DNA of 64,000 bases from Alphaproteobacteria bacterium. GTDB taxonomy: Bacteria; Pseudomonadota; Alphaproteobacteria; GCA-2731375. Of the stretch, positions 39,303-47,477 are shown in pieces. The notes under the pieces were generated by a model. That model was not told the DNA's origin and searched no databases. It worked only from the letters and a program-made list of their open reading frames with translations. The first letter of the stretch is position 1; every line of letters begins with the position of its first letter. Location: assembly GCA_016776605.1 (NCBI GenBank), contig JADHTB010000001.1, forward strand, positions 186,001 through 250,000, written 5' to 3'. A program made the position numbers and the translations under genes.

Positions 39303-40414
39303 GCCCGCTCGACGGGTATGGCATAGAAAACCGCGCCTGATCCAAGGTGACTATGACAGCGAAAGGCGTAGCGGTATTCCGTCATGTGACGAAATAGAAA
39401 TTCGCTTGTTTCAATCAGATTATGTCTCTGATGATAGACGGTTGCTGTAATGATCGGGCGGTGATTATGCAGCGTCTTTGCGGCGGATGCTAGAACGTCC
39501 AGCTCCCGCCCCTCCACATGTATTTTCAAAAACGTCGGCGCCAAATTAAGCTCGTCCAAGGGAATTTCGGTGATGACCTGGTCGCCGGCAGCGTCCGCAC
39601 TGCTGCAGTAGTTGCGCCCCATAATATAGGGTGTGGCGCGCTTTACAGACCCGATCCCGAATTCCATCAATTGCGTTCGGTTATCCAGGTCCGCGGTGTT
39701 GCCGGCGGCGCCAGACAGGTTAATTGGATCAGGTTCAATCCCGACCATACAGCGATAGTCACCCTGGGTCAGATCATGAAATGTTCGAAGTACCGATCCT
39801 GTATGCGCCCCGACATCGACGAAGCTTTCATCTTGCCGCAAAATATTGCGGATAAAATCCGGGAAATACCTTTCGTTCAGAACCGGATCAAATTCAGACC
39901 TGCCGCCGCCGGAGGTCCGCAGGCGATGCCATTGCAGAAATTCGCAAAGGTGATCTTTGGATATTTCATCCTCGAAAGCGCTCAGAAGATTATTGAACGC
40001 GGCGCGTTCGCCTTCGCTGACATCATCCAATCGCCAGCCGTTATCGAAACCGGTTTGCGCCTCAAACTTTTCGGCAAAGTCATAAAAATTAATCAGGTTC
40101 GTGAATCCGCGGGCACGAATTTCAGCGCACACTTCGCCATAAGGCACCTTGGAAACGCAGACGATGACCGGTTGATCCTTGTCGGCGTCCGCCAGACCGG
40201 CAGGCAGCCCGTTACGCGCGGCGAATATCCCGACCTGTTCCTGATTGCGGTCCCAAAGCCCGGAAACTTTCCTATCGGCACGTTGCAGCAGATCGAGTGT
40301 CAAATAGCCCAACTCGCCGACCCCGTATATGCCATAGGCCGACGCATCCGGGACATCCGCGACGGGTGGCGCGGCATCCAGAATATTCTGCAAACGTTGA
40401 TGAGCACTAATCAT
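39299..40414 (-). CDS. FkbM-family methyltransferase with N-terminal Rossmann-like module
   Basis: About 371 residues. An N-terminal module (YGIYGVGELGYLTLDLLQ ... GLWDRN) resembles that of the radical SAM protein at 35928. The C-terminal SAM-dependent domain has VDVGAHTGSVLRTF (motif I), FLKIHVEGRELDVLASAA and HRPIITATVYHQ. FkbM enzymes O-methylate sugars or polyketides. Start at ATG 40414, which overlaps the upstream glycosyltransferase stop by 8 bases; the frame runs on to 40495 without conservation. The stop codon lies in the terminal CTAG of a repeat. Confidence 0.87.
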   Translation of the reverse strand: MISAHQRLQNILDAAPPVADVPDASAYGIYGVGELGYLTLDLLQRADRKVSGLWDRNQEQVGIFAARNGLPAGLADADKDQPVIVCVSKVPYGEVCAEIRARGFTNLINFYDFAEKFEAQTGFDNGWRLDDVSEGERAAFNNLLSAFEDEISKDHLCEFLQWHRLRTSGGGRSEFDPVLNERYFPDFIRNILRQDESFVDVGAHTGSVLRTFHDLTQGDYRCMVGIEPDPINLSGAAGNTADLDNRTQLMEFGIGSVKRATPYIMGRNYCSSADAAGDQVITEIPLDELNLAPTFLKIHVEGRELDVLASAAKTLHNHRPIITATVYHQRHNLIETSEFLFRHMTEYRYAFRCHSHLGSGAVFYAIPVERA

Positions 40415-41678
40415 AACGATGATTTTCCCTTCCGACACAGTGCGTCCAGGATTGCAGAACCGGATCCTCGGGAAAACTTCCGAGGAAGTGGGCAAGGCTT
40501 CCTTTGGACGCCGCGGTTACCGCGTAATCGCCGCGCTCCATCAGGTCTGAAAGATAACTTTCGCACCACTGATCCTTGTCGGCCCGCGTTGACAGAAACC
40601 ATTCTCGCGGCGTACCGCCAAAGGTTTCCGAAAATGGAAAAGGCCGCGGCGGGTGTTTCATGGCACCGTCGTAGACAATCTCGAACCCCTTGGCAGTCCG
40701 GTCGGGTTGGTAGTTTTCCTCAATGTGACGAAGACAAGCGTTCGACATCTCCCGCCATCTTGAGGTGTCCGCAAGATTTGCCGCCAGGCCGGCTAGATCC
40801 TCGGGCGAGCGGATGACATAGGCGCCATCCTGCGGCACCAGATGCGTTTCTACGGGATTGTTCAAAATGATCGGCACAACGCCGGCGGACATGGCTTCTA
40901 TCAAGGCGTTTTCGCTGGTGCCGTAGTGATTGGGGTTGAGGATATAGAGAAAGTACCTGGCATCTTGGAACAGGGTTTGAACATCGGTGACGTGGCCGGG
41001 CATTGCGACGGCATCAGATAAACCCTCTGCCGCAATTTGTTGCGGAAGGCCGCAGTCCGCTGAAACCTCGCCCGCAATGATATTGTTGGCATGCCCGGCT
41101 TTGATGAAGTTTGCCAGAAAATGAACGTAGTCCGGATGAATTTTGGCGGGCGACAGGGTGCCGAGATAAAGCCCGTCAATTGAACGGGCCGAATAACCCT
41201 TGATCTCCGGTTTGCTCAATCCAGCCGCGCTGGGAACGAAATGAACATTGTCCCCGTGAATTTGTTCCAAGCTGTGGGGCGTTGAAACCGCACAGGCGTG
41301 AAAAGCATCCGGCAAATTTTCAGGGATGGCGGGGGAACCACGCCCGGATATATGGCACCACGCAACCCATCGGGTTTTGACGCCCTCAAGTTGGCTCAAC
41401 CCCATATATAGCAGTGGATTATTCCAATATTCGACTTGCACGATGTCGAATTTAGAAAGTTCCGCGCCGACGTCGTCAATCTCCGCAAACTGCCGCACAG
41501 GTACATTCAACGCTTCGATCGCGTCAACCATATGTCGATTTTTGGTCTGTTCAATGGTGATGATCTCATGGCGGGAGGTACTATCGTGACGGATCAGGTG
41601 AGCCAGCGCCTGGCCAACGCCACCGCCCATATGCGCGGCTATATGGCCGATGCGTCGCGGTTCCCGCCGATCGGTCAT
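40407..41678 (-). CDS. GT-B glycosyltransferase (GT4-like)
   Basis: 423 residues. N-terminal IGHIAAHMGGGVGQALAHLI is a GT4-like glycine-rich acceptor loop; IDGLYLGTLSPAKIHPDYVHFLANF opens the second Rossmann domain, and TSENALIEAMSAGVVPIILNNP carries the E-x7-E nucleotide-sugar motif. Sugar specificity unknown. Part of a minus-strand operon: radical SAM (41675) - GT - FkbM, each pair overlapping by a few bases. Confidence 0.87.
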   Translation of the reverse strand: MTDRREPRRIGHIAAHMGGGVGQALAHLIRHDSTSRHEIITIEQTKNRHMVDAIEALNVPVRQFAEIDDVGAELSKFDIVQVEYWNNPLLYMGLSQLEGVKTRWVAWCHISGRGSPAIPENLPDAFHACAVSTPHSLEQIHGDNVHFVPSAAGLSKPEIKGYSARSIDGLYLGTLSPAKIHPDYVHFLANFIKAGHANNIIAGEVSADCGLPQQIAAEGLSDAVAMPGHVTDVQTLFQDARYFLYILNPNHYGTSENALIEAMSAGVVPIILNNPVETHLVPQDGAYVIRSPEDLAGLAANLADTSRWREMSNACLRHIEENYQPDRTAKGFEIVYDGAMKHPPRPFPFSETFGGTPREWFLSTRADKDQWCESYLSDLMERGDYAVTAASKGSLAHFLGSFPEDPVLQSWTHCVGRENHRYD

Positions 41679-42703
41679 TCCGCCGCCGATTGATACCGAT
41701 CCTGGAAACGCTCGGCGATTTCGTCCCGATACTCATCGATGTTATCGGGCCAACAATGGGACATCTGGCCACATGATCCGCAAAGTTTGTGTTCCGAACG
41801 CCGCCCTTCCAGGTGCATCCGTCGATAATGATTCATTTGATCGCCATGCCAGATCTCCTTGACGCTGTTTTGGCGAACATCGCCGATCAGCAGATCACGC
41901 GACCAATCCAAAAAACAAGTGCTGACGCTGCCGTCGGAATTCACCGACATGGAATAGAACAGGTATGGGCAGGTCTTAACTTCCTTGATCGGTTGGCCAT
42001 AGATGCCTTCCGTGATCTCCATGCCCATGATCGTCTGCACGTCGAAATTGGGCCAGCATGGCGACAGATTCTCGATAAATATCGTGTCGCTGATGTTGCC
42101 GAAAATTTCAAAAAACCTCTCGCGGCTTTCCTCGCCCAGCAGTTCGTCCATGGTTTTGACAAAAATTTCAGTATTGGTTTTATATTTGTAGATTGCCTCG
42201 ATCTCGCGGACCACTTGATCAAAAGAAACGTCAATCCCGACGTTTTCCAGATAACCTGCGTCAGACATGCCATCGATGGAAATGTTGATCCGGTCAATCC
42301 CGGCATCAATTACCGGTTTCATGCGTTCAAAGGTAAAAAGCGAGGCGTTTGTCGTGGTGTCGACCGTCTCGACTTTTTTGGATTGTTTGCCAAGGCGCAC
42401 CATGTCGGCAAAACGCTTGTTGAGCAAAGGTTCGCCATCTTTGTAGAGGCGCAGCACCTTCAGGCTTCCGCTGAAATCCTCAAGGTCGGCAATGATTTTT
42501 TCATAGACATCAAACCGCATTGCGCCCTGAAAACGCCCCGTATCCTTGATCATATCCCGATGACCGGTCGGACAGAAAGCACACTTGAAATTGCAGGCGC
42601 TTGCGGGATCGACATTCAAGATGAACGGCGTCTCCAGCGGTAAGACCTCCTGCAAAAGCGTACGCTCCTCAAGGTGTATGCGCGGACTGACTTTCGCCTT
42701 CAC
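41675..42703 (-). CDS. Radical SAM/SPASM protein
   Basis: 342 residues. CNFKCAFC (C37, C41, C44) binds the SAM [4Fe-4S] cluster. The SPASM region shows CPYLFYSMSVNSDGSVSTCFLDWSRDLLIGDVRQNSVKEIW and ends CGSCGQMSHCW, giving the cysteines for auxiliary clusters. SPASM enzymes modify peptides or oxidise sugars and alcohols; this one's partner is likely a glycan or precursor made in this operon. Overlaps the glycosyltransferase start by 4 bases. Confidence 0.88.
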   Translation of the reverse strand: MKAKVSPRIHLEERTLLQEVLPLETPFILNVDPASACNFKCAFCPTGHRDMIKDTGRFQGAMRFDVYEKIIADLEDFSGSLKVLRLYKDGEPLLNKRFADMVRLGKQSKKVETVDTTTNASLFTFERMKPVIDAGIDRINISIDGMSDAGYLENVGIDVSFDQVVREIEAIYKYKTNTEIFVKTMDELLGEESRERFFEIFGNISDTIFIENLSPCWPNFDVQTIMGMEITEGIYGQPIKEVKTCPYLFYSMSVNSDGSVSTCFLDWSRDLLIGDVRQNSVKEIWHGDQMNHYRRMHLEGRRSEHKLCGSCGQMSHCWPDNIDEYRDEIAERFQDRYQSAAE

Positions 42704-42791
42704 GGATTTATATCCTTATGATTGGTTTCGGTACGCAGCTTCGGAAACACACACTCTGGTTACCGACAAAAAGAGGAATATCATGAATTCG

Positions 42792-42799
42792 TTAACCAT
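42792..42799 (+). promoter_or_regulatory. TTAACCAT: candidate CtrA half-site in divergent island promoter
   Basis: Exact 8-mer TTAACCAT in the 176-base gap between the divergent radical SAM gene (42703) and glycosyltransferase gene (42880). Third exact match before island genes. Confidence 0.35.
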
Positions 42800-42879
42800 T
42801 TCTCACCATACTGCCGCCAACAGGGGTTGAGAGGCCGTCGGCTCAAAAAGCGCGGGATGCGGGGTAGGGAGATAGCAGG

Positions 42880-44100
42880 GTGACGAAAAAACGCAAATTT
42901 GTCATTGTTCACGTTGGTCATGCCACGGACATCGTTTGGTGCGACCGGTTGCGTCCGATCGTCGAGGAATGCGGCCTGGAGATGGAGGCGCTCAATGACA
43001 GTGATGACGATTTCATTGAACGATTTAATCGTACAGTATGTCAAAATTTAGATGAAATCGCCGCCCTGGGTTCTACAAACCAGTACATGTTTAAGTATAA
43101 AGTGTCGGGCGACCAGTATCTGCATCAATTTTGCAAATTACCGATTATCGTTCAATCGATGGATAATCCGGCGCTGCTCATGCCGGAGGCGACAAAGGAC
43201 GATGACAACGTAATTTGTATGTTCAACAGCCAATCTCACGAAACACTCTGGAAGAAATACATGGGCGGCAAGGGCAAGACCTTTGTCGACGGGATATATC
43301 CGCAAACCAATTTCGCGGACGCTGGCGATTTGACGTACGAGGCTTATGCCGCACGCCAGCCAAAAGCCCTGTTGGCGGTAAATATGCATCACATGGACGA
43401 AACGCTGGAGATGTTGTGGAACAAGATTAGGGAATGGCCGGACGAGAATAATTTAGTTGCGGTCACGGCGGTGGATTTTATGGCGACAGCTGAAAATATG
43501 GGCGCTCTGGAAGCGGTAGAGACGGCTATGGAGTTTCACTGTTGGGAACTGAATACAGAAACTTTGGTGGAAATAGTTAGCTGGGTGGAAGCAGTTGTGA
43601 AAGTCTGGCGGCGGGAATACGTTCTGCGGGCCTTGATAGAGTCGCCTATTACAATCTCCACGCCGCACACACCGGCTTTTTTCTGGCTTAGGCACCGTGA
43701 CAAGTTCGTCAATACCATCGGACCGGAAACAATTGCGCTGGGTCCCAAATTTCGCGCCACCATTAATATTAGCCCGCCGTTCCCAGGCTGCATCCACGAC
43801 CGCGTAATCAATAGCATTGAAGCCGGTGCATTATTGATCAGCGATACAGGGACCGGGATCGAGCGAATTTTGACGCCGGGTAAGGACTTTGTGCCTTACA
43901 AATTCACCGATAAAAACCTGCCGGAAGTACTCGAATATTATCTCAACAATCCACGGGAATCCTACGAAATGGTCATATCCGCCAGGGCCGCCTGGGCCGC
44001 CAGCGAGGTGCCTGGGAGCGGATTCAAACAAGCGCTGGAGTACGCTATAGACCTGAGGGATTCGAGAAACGCCGCTGGACAGGCCGCCGCATCAGCTTAG
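42880..44100 (+). CDS. CgeB-like GT-B glycosyltransferase
   Basis: 406 residues. No strong N-terminal match. The C-terminal segment FRATINISPPFPGCIHDRVINSIEAGALLISDTGTGIERILTPGKDFVPY follows the pattern of CgeB/Glyco_trans_1_2 proteins (HxR..EA.A.G..L..D...E..F.PGKE). GTG start at 42880 with GGAGATAGCAGG just upstream. The TAG stop lies inside a TTAGAGCATTTCCGG repeat half-unit. Convergent with the methyltransferase at 44113. Confidence 0.65.
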   Translation: MTKKRKFVIVHVGHATDIVWCDRLRPIVEECGLEMEALNDSDDDFIERFNRTVCQNLDEIAALGSTNQYMFKYKVSGDQYLHQFCKLPIIVQSMDNPALLMPEATKDDDNVICMFNSQSHETLWKKYMGGKGKTFVDGIYPQTNFADAGDLTYEAYAARQPKALLAVNMHHMDETLEMLWNKIREWPDENNLVAVTAVDFMATAENMGALEAVETAMEFHCWELNTETLVEIVSWVEAVVKVWRREYVLRALIESPITISTPHTPAFFWLRHRDKFVNTIGPETIALGPKFRATINISPPFPGCIHDRVINSIEAGALLISDTGTGIERILTPGKDFVPYKFTDKNLPEVLEYYLNNPRESYEMVISARAAWAASEVPGSGFKQALEYAIDLRDSRNAAGQAAASA

Positions 44101-44111
44101 AGCATTTCCGG
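44097..44111 (+). repeat. TTAGAGCATTTCCGG repeat half-unit
   Basis: Matches the arm of the large palindrome at 50414-50557 except for the first base. It lies between two convergent genes and includes the TAG stop of the 42880-44100 gene. Confidence 0.65.
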
Positions 44112-44112
44112 A

Positions 44113-45234
44113 CTATAAGCGGATCATATTTTCGCGCAAATGACGCGCCAGATTGGACGGGTGCGACGCCGCCGCTAAATGCTTGCGTGGCGCATCTGAC
44201 AGAGCGGCTTCGGCCAATGCGACGAAGTCCGCCGCCAGGCCCTCCGTCTGCTCCAGCCCCCCATGTACGTCCAGGACATGCAGCAGATAGAGAAATATCT
44301 CCAAGGTCGCCTTGGCCCCCGATGTATCGCTGCTCAAATGCGAGAAATGAGTATTCATCAAACCCAAAGCCACTTGTATGCGCGCCGATTTATCGGTCAC
44401 GGCGAAATTCACCTCACGCGCCATGGCGGACAACACACATAGGTCATCGCCGTAGCCGCGCTCAGGCTCGCTCCAAAGAATGGCACCTTCCGCCGGCACG
44501 CCGCGGCACAATGCCTCATGCGGTTGAAATTCCTGATTGCGGCGGCCGTTCTGGAAGATCTCGAAACCTTCCGCCTGGGCGATCGGTTCCAGGCCGGCAC
44601 CGCTTAACAGTTCGGCAAATTCCGTAGCACCGTACCAATCGAGATGCGGCACGATCAAATCATCGCGGGCCCGGCGACGGGTGTCACGGGTCAGTGGTAT
44701 GCTTTCCGCGCGAAAGGCTTCCTCGTTCGGATGTGGATATAGTTGCCGCGCGGTATCGACCGTAAAATGCCGCAAGCTGCCCGCATCATTGCCGTAGACA
44801 TAGAATTGCGCGGCTTTGCCAGGCGCCATGTCCCGCAGGGACTGTAACAACGCCAGCGGCCTGCCCACATGGTGCATGACCCCATATAGCCAGACAATAT
44901 CCGCCTTCTCCGCCGTGATATTTTGGCGCAACAGGTCACCATGAACGACATCTATGCCATCTATGCCATGGCTGCTGCAGTAGTCGTGCAACCGTTGCAC
45001 ATTATCGTCCACGGCATCGATCGCCAACACCTGCTTGGCGCCGGCCTGCAAAAATGCCAAGGCCCAGTTACCACGGCCACAGCCATAGTCGATGACCCTT
45101 GCGCCATTCAGGCTATCGCCAAAAATTCGCTGCAAATAGGCCGCACATTTGTCCAACCCGCCCCCATGCAGCAGTTCGCGGCGAAACACGGAGTTGGCGT
45201 CACGGTTTTTTTCGTTTGATGCTACGAGATACAT
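44113..45234 (-). CDS. SAM-dependent class I methyltransferase
   Basis: 373 residues. Motif I VIDYGCGRGNWALAFL and acidic end of strand 2 LAIDAV, motif post-I DVVHGDLL and VWLYGVMHHVGRPLALLQSL are typical of Methyltransf_11/25 proteins. The C-terminal ~150 residues (after FEIFQNG) are a separate helical region without a match I recognise. Likely methylates a glycan or modified residue made by the island. Confidence 0.85.
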   Translation of the reverse strand: MYLVASNEKNRDANSVFRRELLHGGGLDKCAAYLQRIFGDSLNGARVIDYGCGRGNWALAFLQAGAKQVLAIDAVDDNVQRLHDYCSSHGIDGIDVVHGDLLRQNITAEKADIVWLYGVMHHVGRPLALLQSLRDMAPGKAAQFYVYGNDAGSLRHFTVDTARQLYPHPNEEAFRAESIPLTRDTRRRARDDLIVPHLDWYGATEFAELLSGAGLEPIAQAEGFEIFQNGRRNQEFQPHEALCRGVPAEGAILWSEPERGYGDDLCVLSAMAREVNFAVTDKSARIQVALGLMNTHFSHLSSDTSGAKATLEIFLYLLHVLDVHGGLEQTEGLAADFVALAEAALSDAPRKHLAAASHPSNLARHLRENMIRL

Positions 45235-45438
45235 GTTTCAGCTCACAGTTCGGCGTGGTTTTTCACGGTGCGGTCCATTTTGCCAGGAAAATGATTAAAA
45301 TAGATGTTAGCGGCATCACACATGTGTATGTCGTTCCCTAGAGCAATTCCGAACTACTGAGAATCGCGAAGCAATTCTAAGTGATTGGAAAAATGGCTCT
45401 AATTCTAAAGATCTGAGCATTTTCATTCTGAAAATGCT
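45235..45438. other. Intergenic region holding repeat copy 2
   Basis: 204 bases between two minus-strand genes; about half is the 105-bp repeat at 45338-45442. The remainder shows no gene; a promoter for the methyltransferase is expected here but was not clearly recognised. Confidence 0.5.
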
Positions 45439-45442
45439 CTAG
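45338..45442. repeat. 105-bp CTAG-ended double-hairpin repeat, copy 2
   Basis: Same layout and length as 39198-39302 with about ten substitutions. Substitutions fall partly in the loops (AGATT versus ATTCT). Its right-hand CTAG supplies the TAG stop of the epimerase gene at 45439-46458. Confidence 0.85.
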
Positions 45443-46458
45443 CCATCAGACAAATAGCGAAACCAGTCTTCTGTCGCGGCGGCAATATTATCCGCGTTCC
45501 AGACCGGGGCATCGCGCCAATAATCGATATTATCCAGCATGATCCGCACGCCCTTTTCGATGGGCACCTGTGATGTCCAACCAAAATGCTGCTTGATCCG
45601 GTTTATATCAGCCAGGGTGCAGTCGGGTTCGCCGGGGCGCTTGGGAATATGCACCACATGTTCGGCGCCCAGAAGCTCCACCAGGCGATTGACGGAAACG
45701 TCCTTGCCGGTGCCGACGTTGAAGACTTCGCCACTGACGTCATGGCCACCCACGATAGCAACCGCATCGGCAACGTCGCCCACATAGGTAAAGTCCCGCG
45801 TCTGTTCGCCGTCCCCCACCACGGTCAACGGTTCGCCGGCCAATAATTGCGCCAGGAAAACACCAAAGACGGCGCCATAAGTGCCGGAGGTTCGGGCCCG
45901 CGGTCCATAGACATTGAAAAATCGTAATGAAGCCACCGGCAGGCCATAGACCTGGCCCCAGTGCAGCACCAATTGTTCGCCCAAAAATTTGGTCAGGGCA
46001 TAGGGATATTCCGGCCGGATATCTGCTTCCTCGGCCGTCGGATAGTTGTCGGGGATGCCATAGCAGGAGGATGATGCGGCATAGACCAGCCGCTTTACGC
46101 CGTTGGCGCGGGCCGCCTGCAGCACATTGAAAGTACCGGTGACGTTGGTGTCGTAATAACCTTCCGGGTTCTGGATCGAGGGGACAATATCAGCCAGGGC
46201 GGCCAGGTGAAAAACCCGCTCGGCCCCAGCCAGAACAGTTTGTATCCCGGCGCGGTCACGGATATCCCCCTCCACCAATTCGAACCTGCCCTCAGCCGCC
46301 AAATGCTTCAGGTTATGGGGCCCGCCGGTGATAAAATTATCCAGCGCCCGCACCCGCCGTCCGTCGGCCAGCAGGCGGTCAACCAGATGGCTGCCGATAA
46401 AACCAGCCCCCCCGGTAACCACATCCAAACCGTCGTCAGCTAACTGAAGCTTTGTCAT
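45439..46458 (-). CDS. NAD-dependent nucleotide-sugar epimerase/dehydratase (UDP-glucose 4-epimerase-like)
   Basis: 339 residues. Extended SDR with GGAGFIGSH (16-24), SSS (129-131) and YALTK (Y153, K157), and the RFFNVYGPR and [19 protein letters not shown] segments of C4 epimerases such as GalE, WbpP or Gne. It probably provides a UDP-sugar for island glycosyltransferases; it lacks clear 4,6-dehydratase identity, so I do not assign it the missing rfbG role. Last island gene before flgL. Confidence 0.88.
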   Translation of the reverse strand: MTKLQLADDGLDVVTGGAGFIGSHLVDRLLADGRRVRALDNFITGGPHNLKHLAAEGRFELVEGDIRDRAGIQTVLAGAERVFHLAALADIVPSIQNPEGYYDTNVTGTFNVLQAARANGVKRLVYAASSSCYGIPDNYPTAEEADIRPEYPYALTKFLGEQLVLHWGQVYGLPVASLRFFNVYGPRARTSGTYGAVFGVFLAQLLAGEPLTVVGDGEQTRDFTYVGDVADAVAIVGGHDVSGEVFNVGTGKDVSVNRLVELLGAEHVVHIPKRPGEPDCTLADINRIKQHFGWTSQVPIEKGVRIMLDNIDYWRDAPVWNADNIAAATEDWFRYLSDG

Positions 46459-46499
46459 ACCGCCCTCTTCCCCCGCCGTATATCAACGCTACGGCTGCT

Positions 46500-47453
46500 C
46501 TAGATGTAATCGAGCAGGCTCAAGCGGCCCAACCGGGCAATAACCTGCATAGATGCGGTCAACGCCGTTTCGCCTGCCTTCATATTGGTCACGGCCTCGG
46601 CAATGTCCGCGTTCTCTATCTGAGCTACAAATACATCAAGGAAATTAATTTCTTCTTGCTGCCGCGTCAGTTGGTTTTCGACTGCACCCATGTTCAGGCC
46701 ATTCGATTGCTCGGCAGTGCGGACGGTCGCAATCGCGGTTACGGCGGCGCTGAATTCACTCACCAGGAAGTCAACCTGATTTGCCGCCAGGGGGTCGGTA
46801 AAGCTACCGGCGGGCGCAAAAGCGGCGGCACCTGTTGGCAGCGTACCATTCTCGAATTGCTGGATCCGACGAATGCTATCCAACAACGGTTGGGCAATAT
46901 CACTGGCCAGAACACCATATTCCAAGACCCGATTTTCATCCAGGCGCTGGGTCAACTTCACGGCGTTGTTGTCAAAGGCGTCGGCCGTGGTTGTCAAGGC
47001 CAGCAATTCCGTTGTGTTGGAAACGTTGATCGGCGAGGTATCCGAGCGGGTGCCGCCGAACAGGAAATTACCGTTCAACGTGGTATTGAGCAAACCGATC
47101 AGGCGTTCCATGTGATTGGTCATATTGGCCACCAGGCCGACGCCGCTATTCAGGTTGACCGTCTTGATCAGATCGTTGCGAAGTTCATCGGCAATCTCGC
47201 CAATACCAGCCAATGCAGAATTCTGCAGATCCAGCCGGTTCGCCAATTCCTTATTGGCCTGCATGAAACTATCCGTCCGGGCCGATACGGTTCGCGAGGA
47301 CAATAAAATACTGGCCTCACGGGCAATGGATTTTAGGTCATTGCCATTTTTACCCGTGGCCACCCGTACCTGCTGCTCGCGCATATAATCCTGATTGCGC
47401 AGCATTTGCGTCAAAAGCGACTGGCCCTGGCTGAATGTCGAAATTCTGGTCAT
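46500..47453 (-). CDS. flgL: Flagellar hook-associated protein 3 (FlgL)
   Basis: 317 residues with flagellin-like ends: N-terminal MTRISTFSQGQSLLTQMLRNQ with heptad-rich helices and C-terminal QIENADIAEAVTNMKAGETALTASMQVIARLGRLSLLDYI. FlgL forms the hook-filament junction ring next to the filament. Follows flgK on the same strand after 24 bases. Its stop is 41 bases beyond the epimerase start, so both could share transcripts. Confidence 0.93.
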   Translation of the reverse strand: MTRISTFSQGQSLLTQMLRNQDYMREQQVRVATGKNGNDLKSIAREASILLSSRTVSARTDSFMQANKELANRLDLQNSALAGIGEIADELRNDLIKTVNLNSGVGLVANMTNHMERLIGLLNTTLNGNFLFGGTRSDTSPINVSNTTELLALTTTADAFDNNAVKLTQRLDENRVLEYGVLASDIAQPLLDSIRRIQQFENGTLPTGAAAFAPAGSFTDPLAANQVDFLVSEFSAAVTAIATVRTAEQSNGLNMGAVENQLTRQQEEINFLDVFVAQIENADIAEAVTNMKAGETALTASMQVIARLGRLSLLDYI

Positions 47454-47477
47454 GACATCAATTCCTAATAAGCGCGA

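Noticed and set aside
39518..40816. Plus-strand open frame opposite the FkbM and glycosyltransferase genes
   Set aside because: Antisense shadow spanning two genes, without domain signatures.
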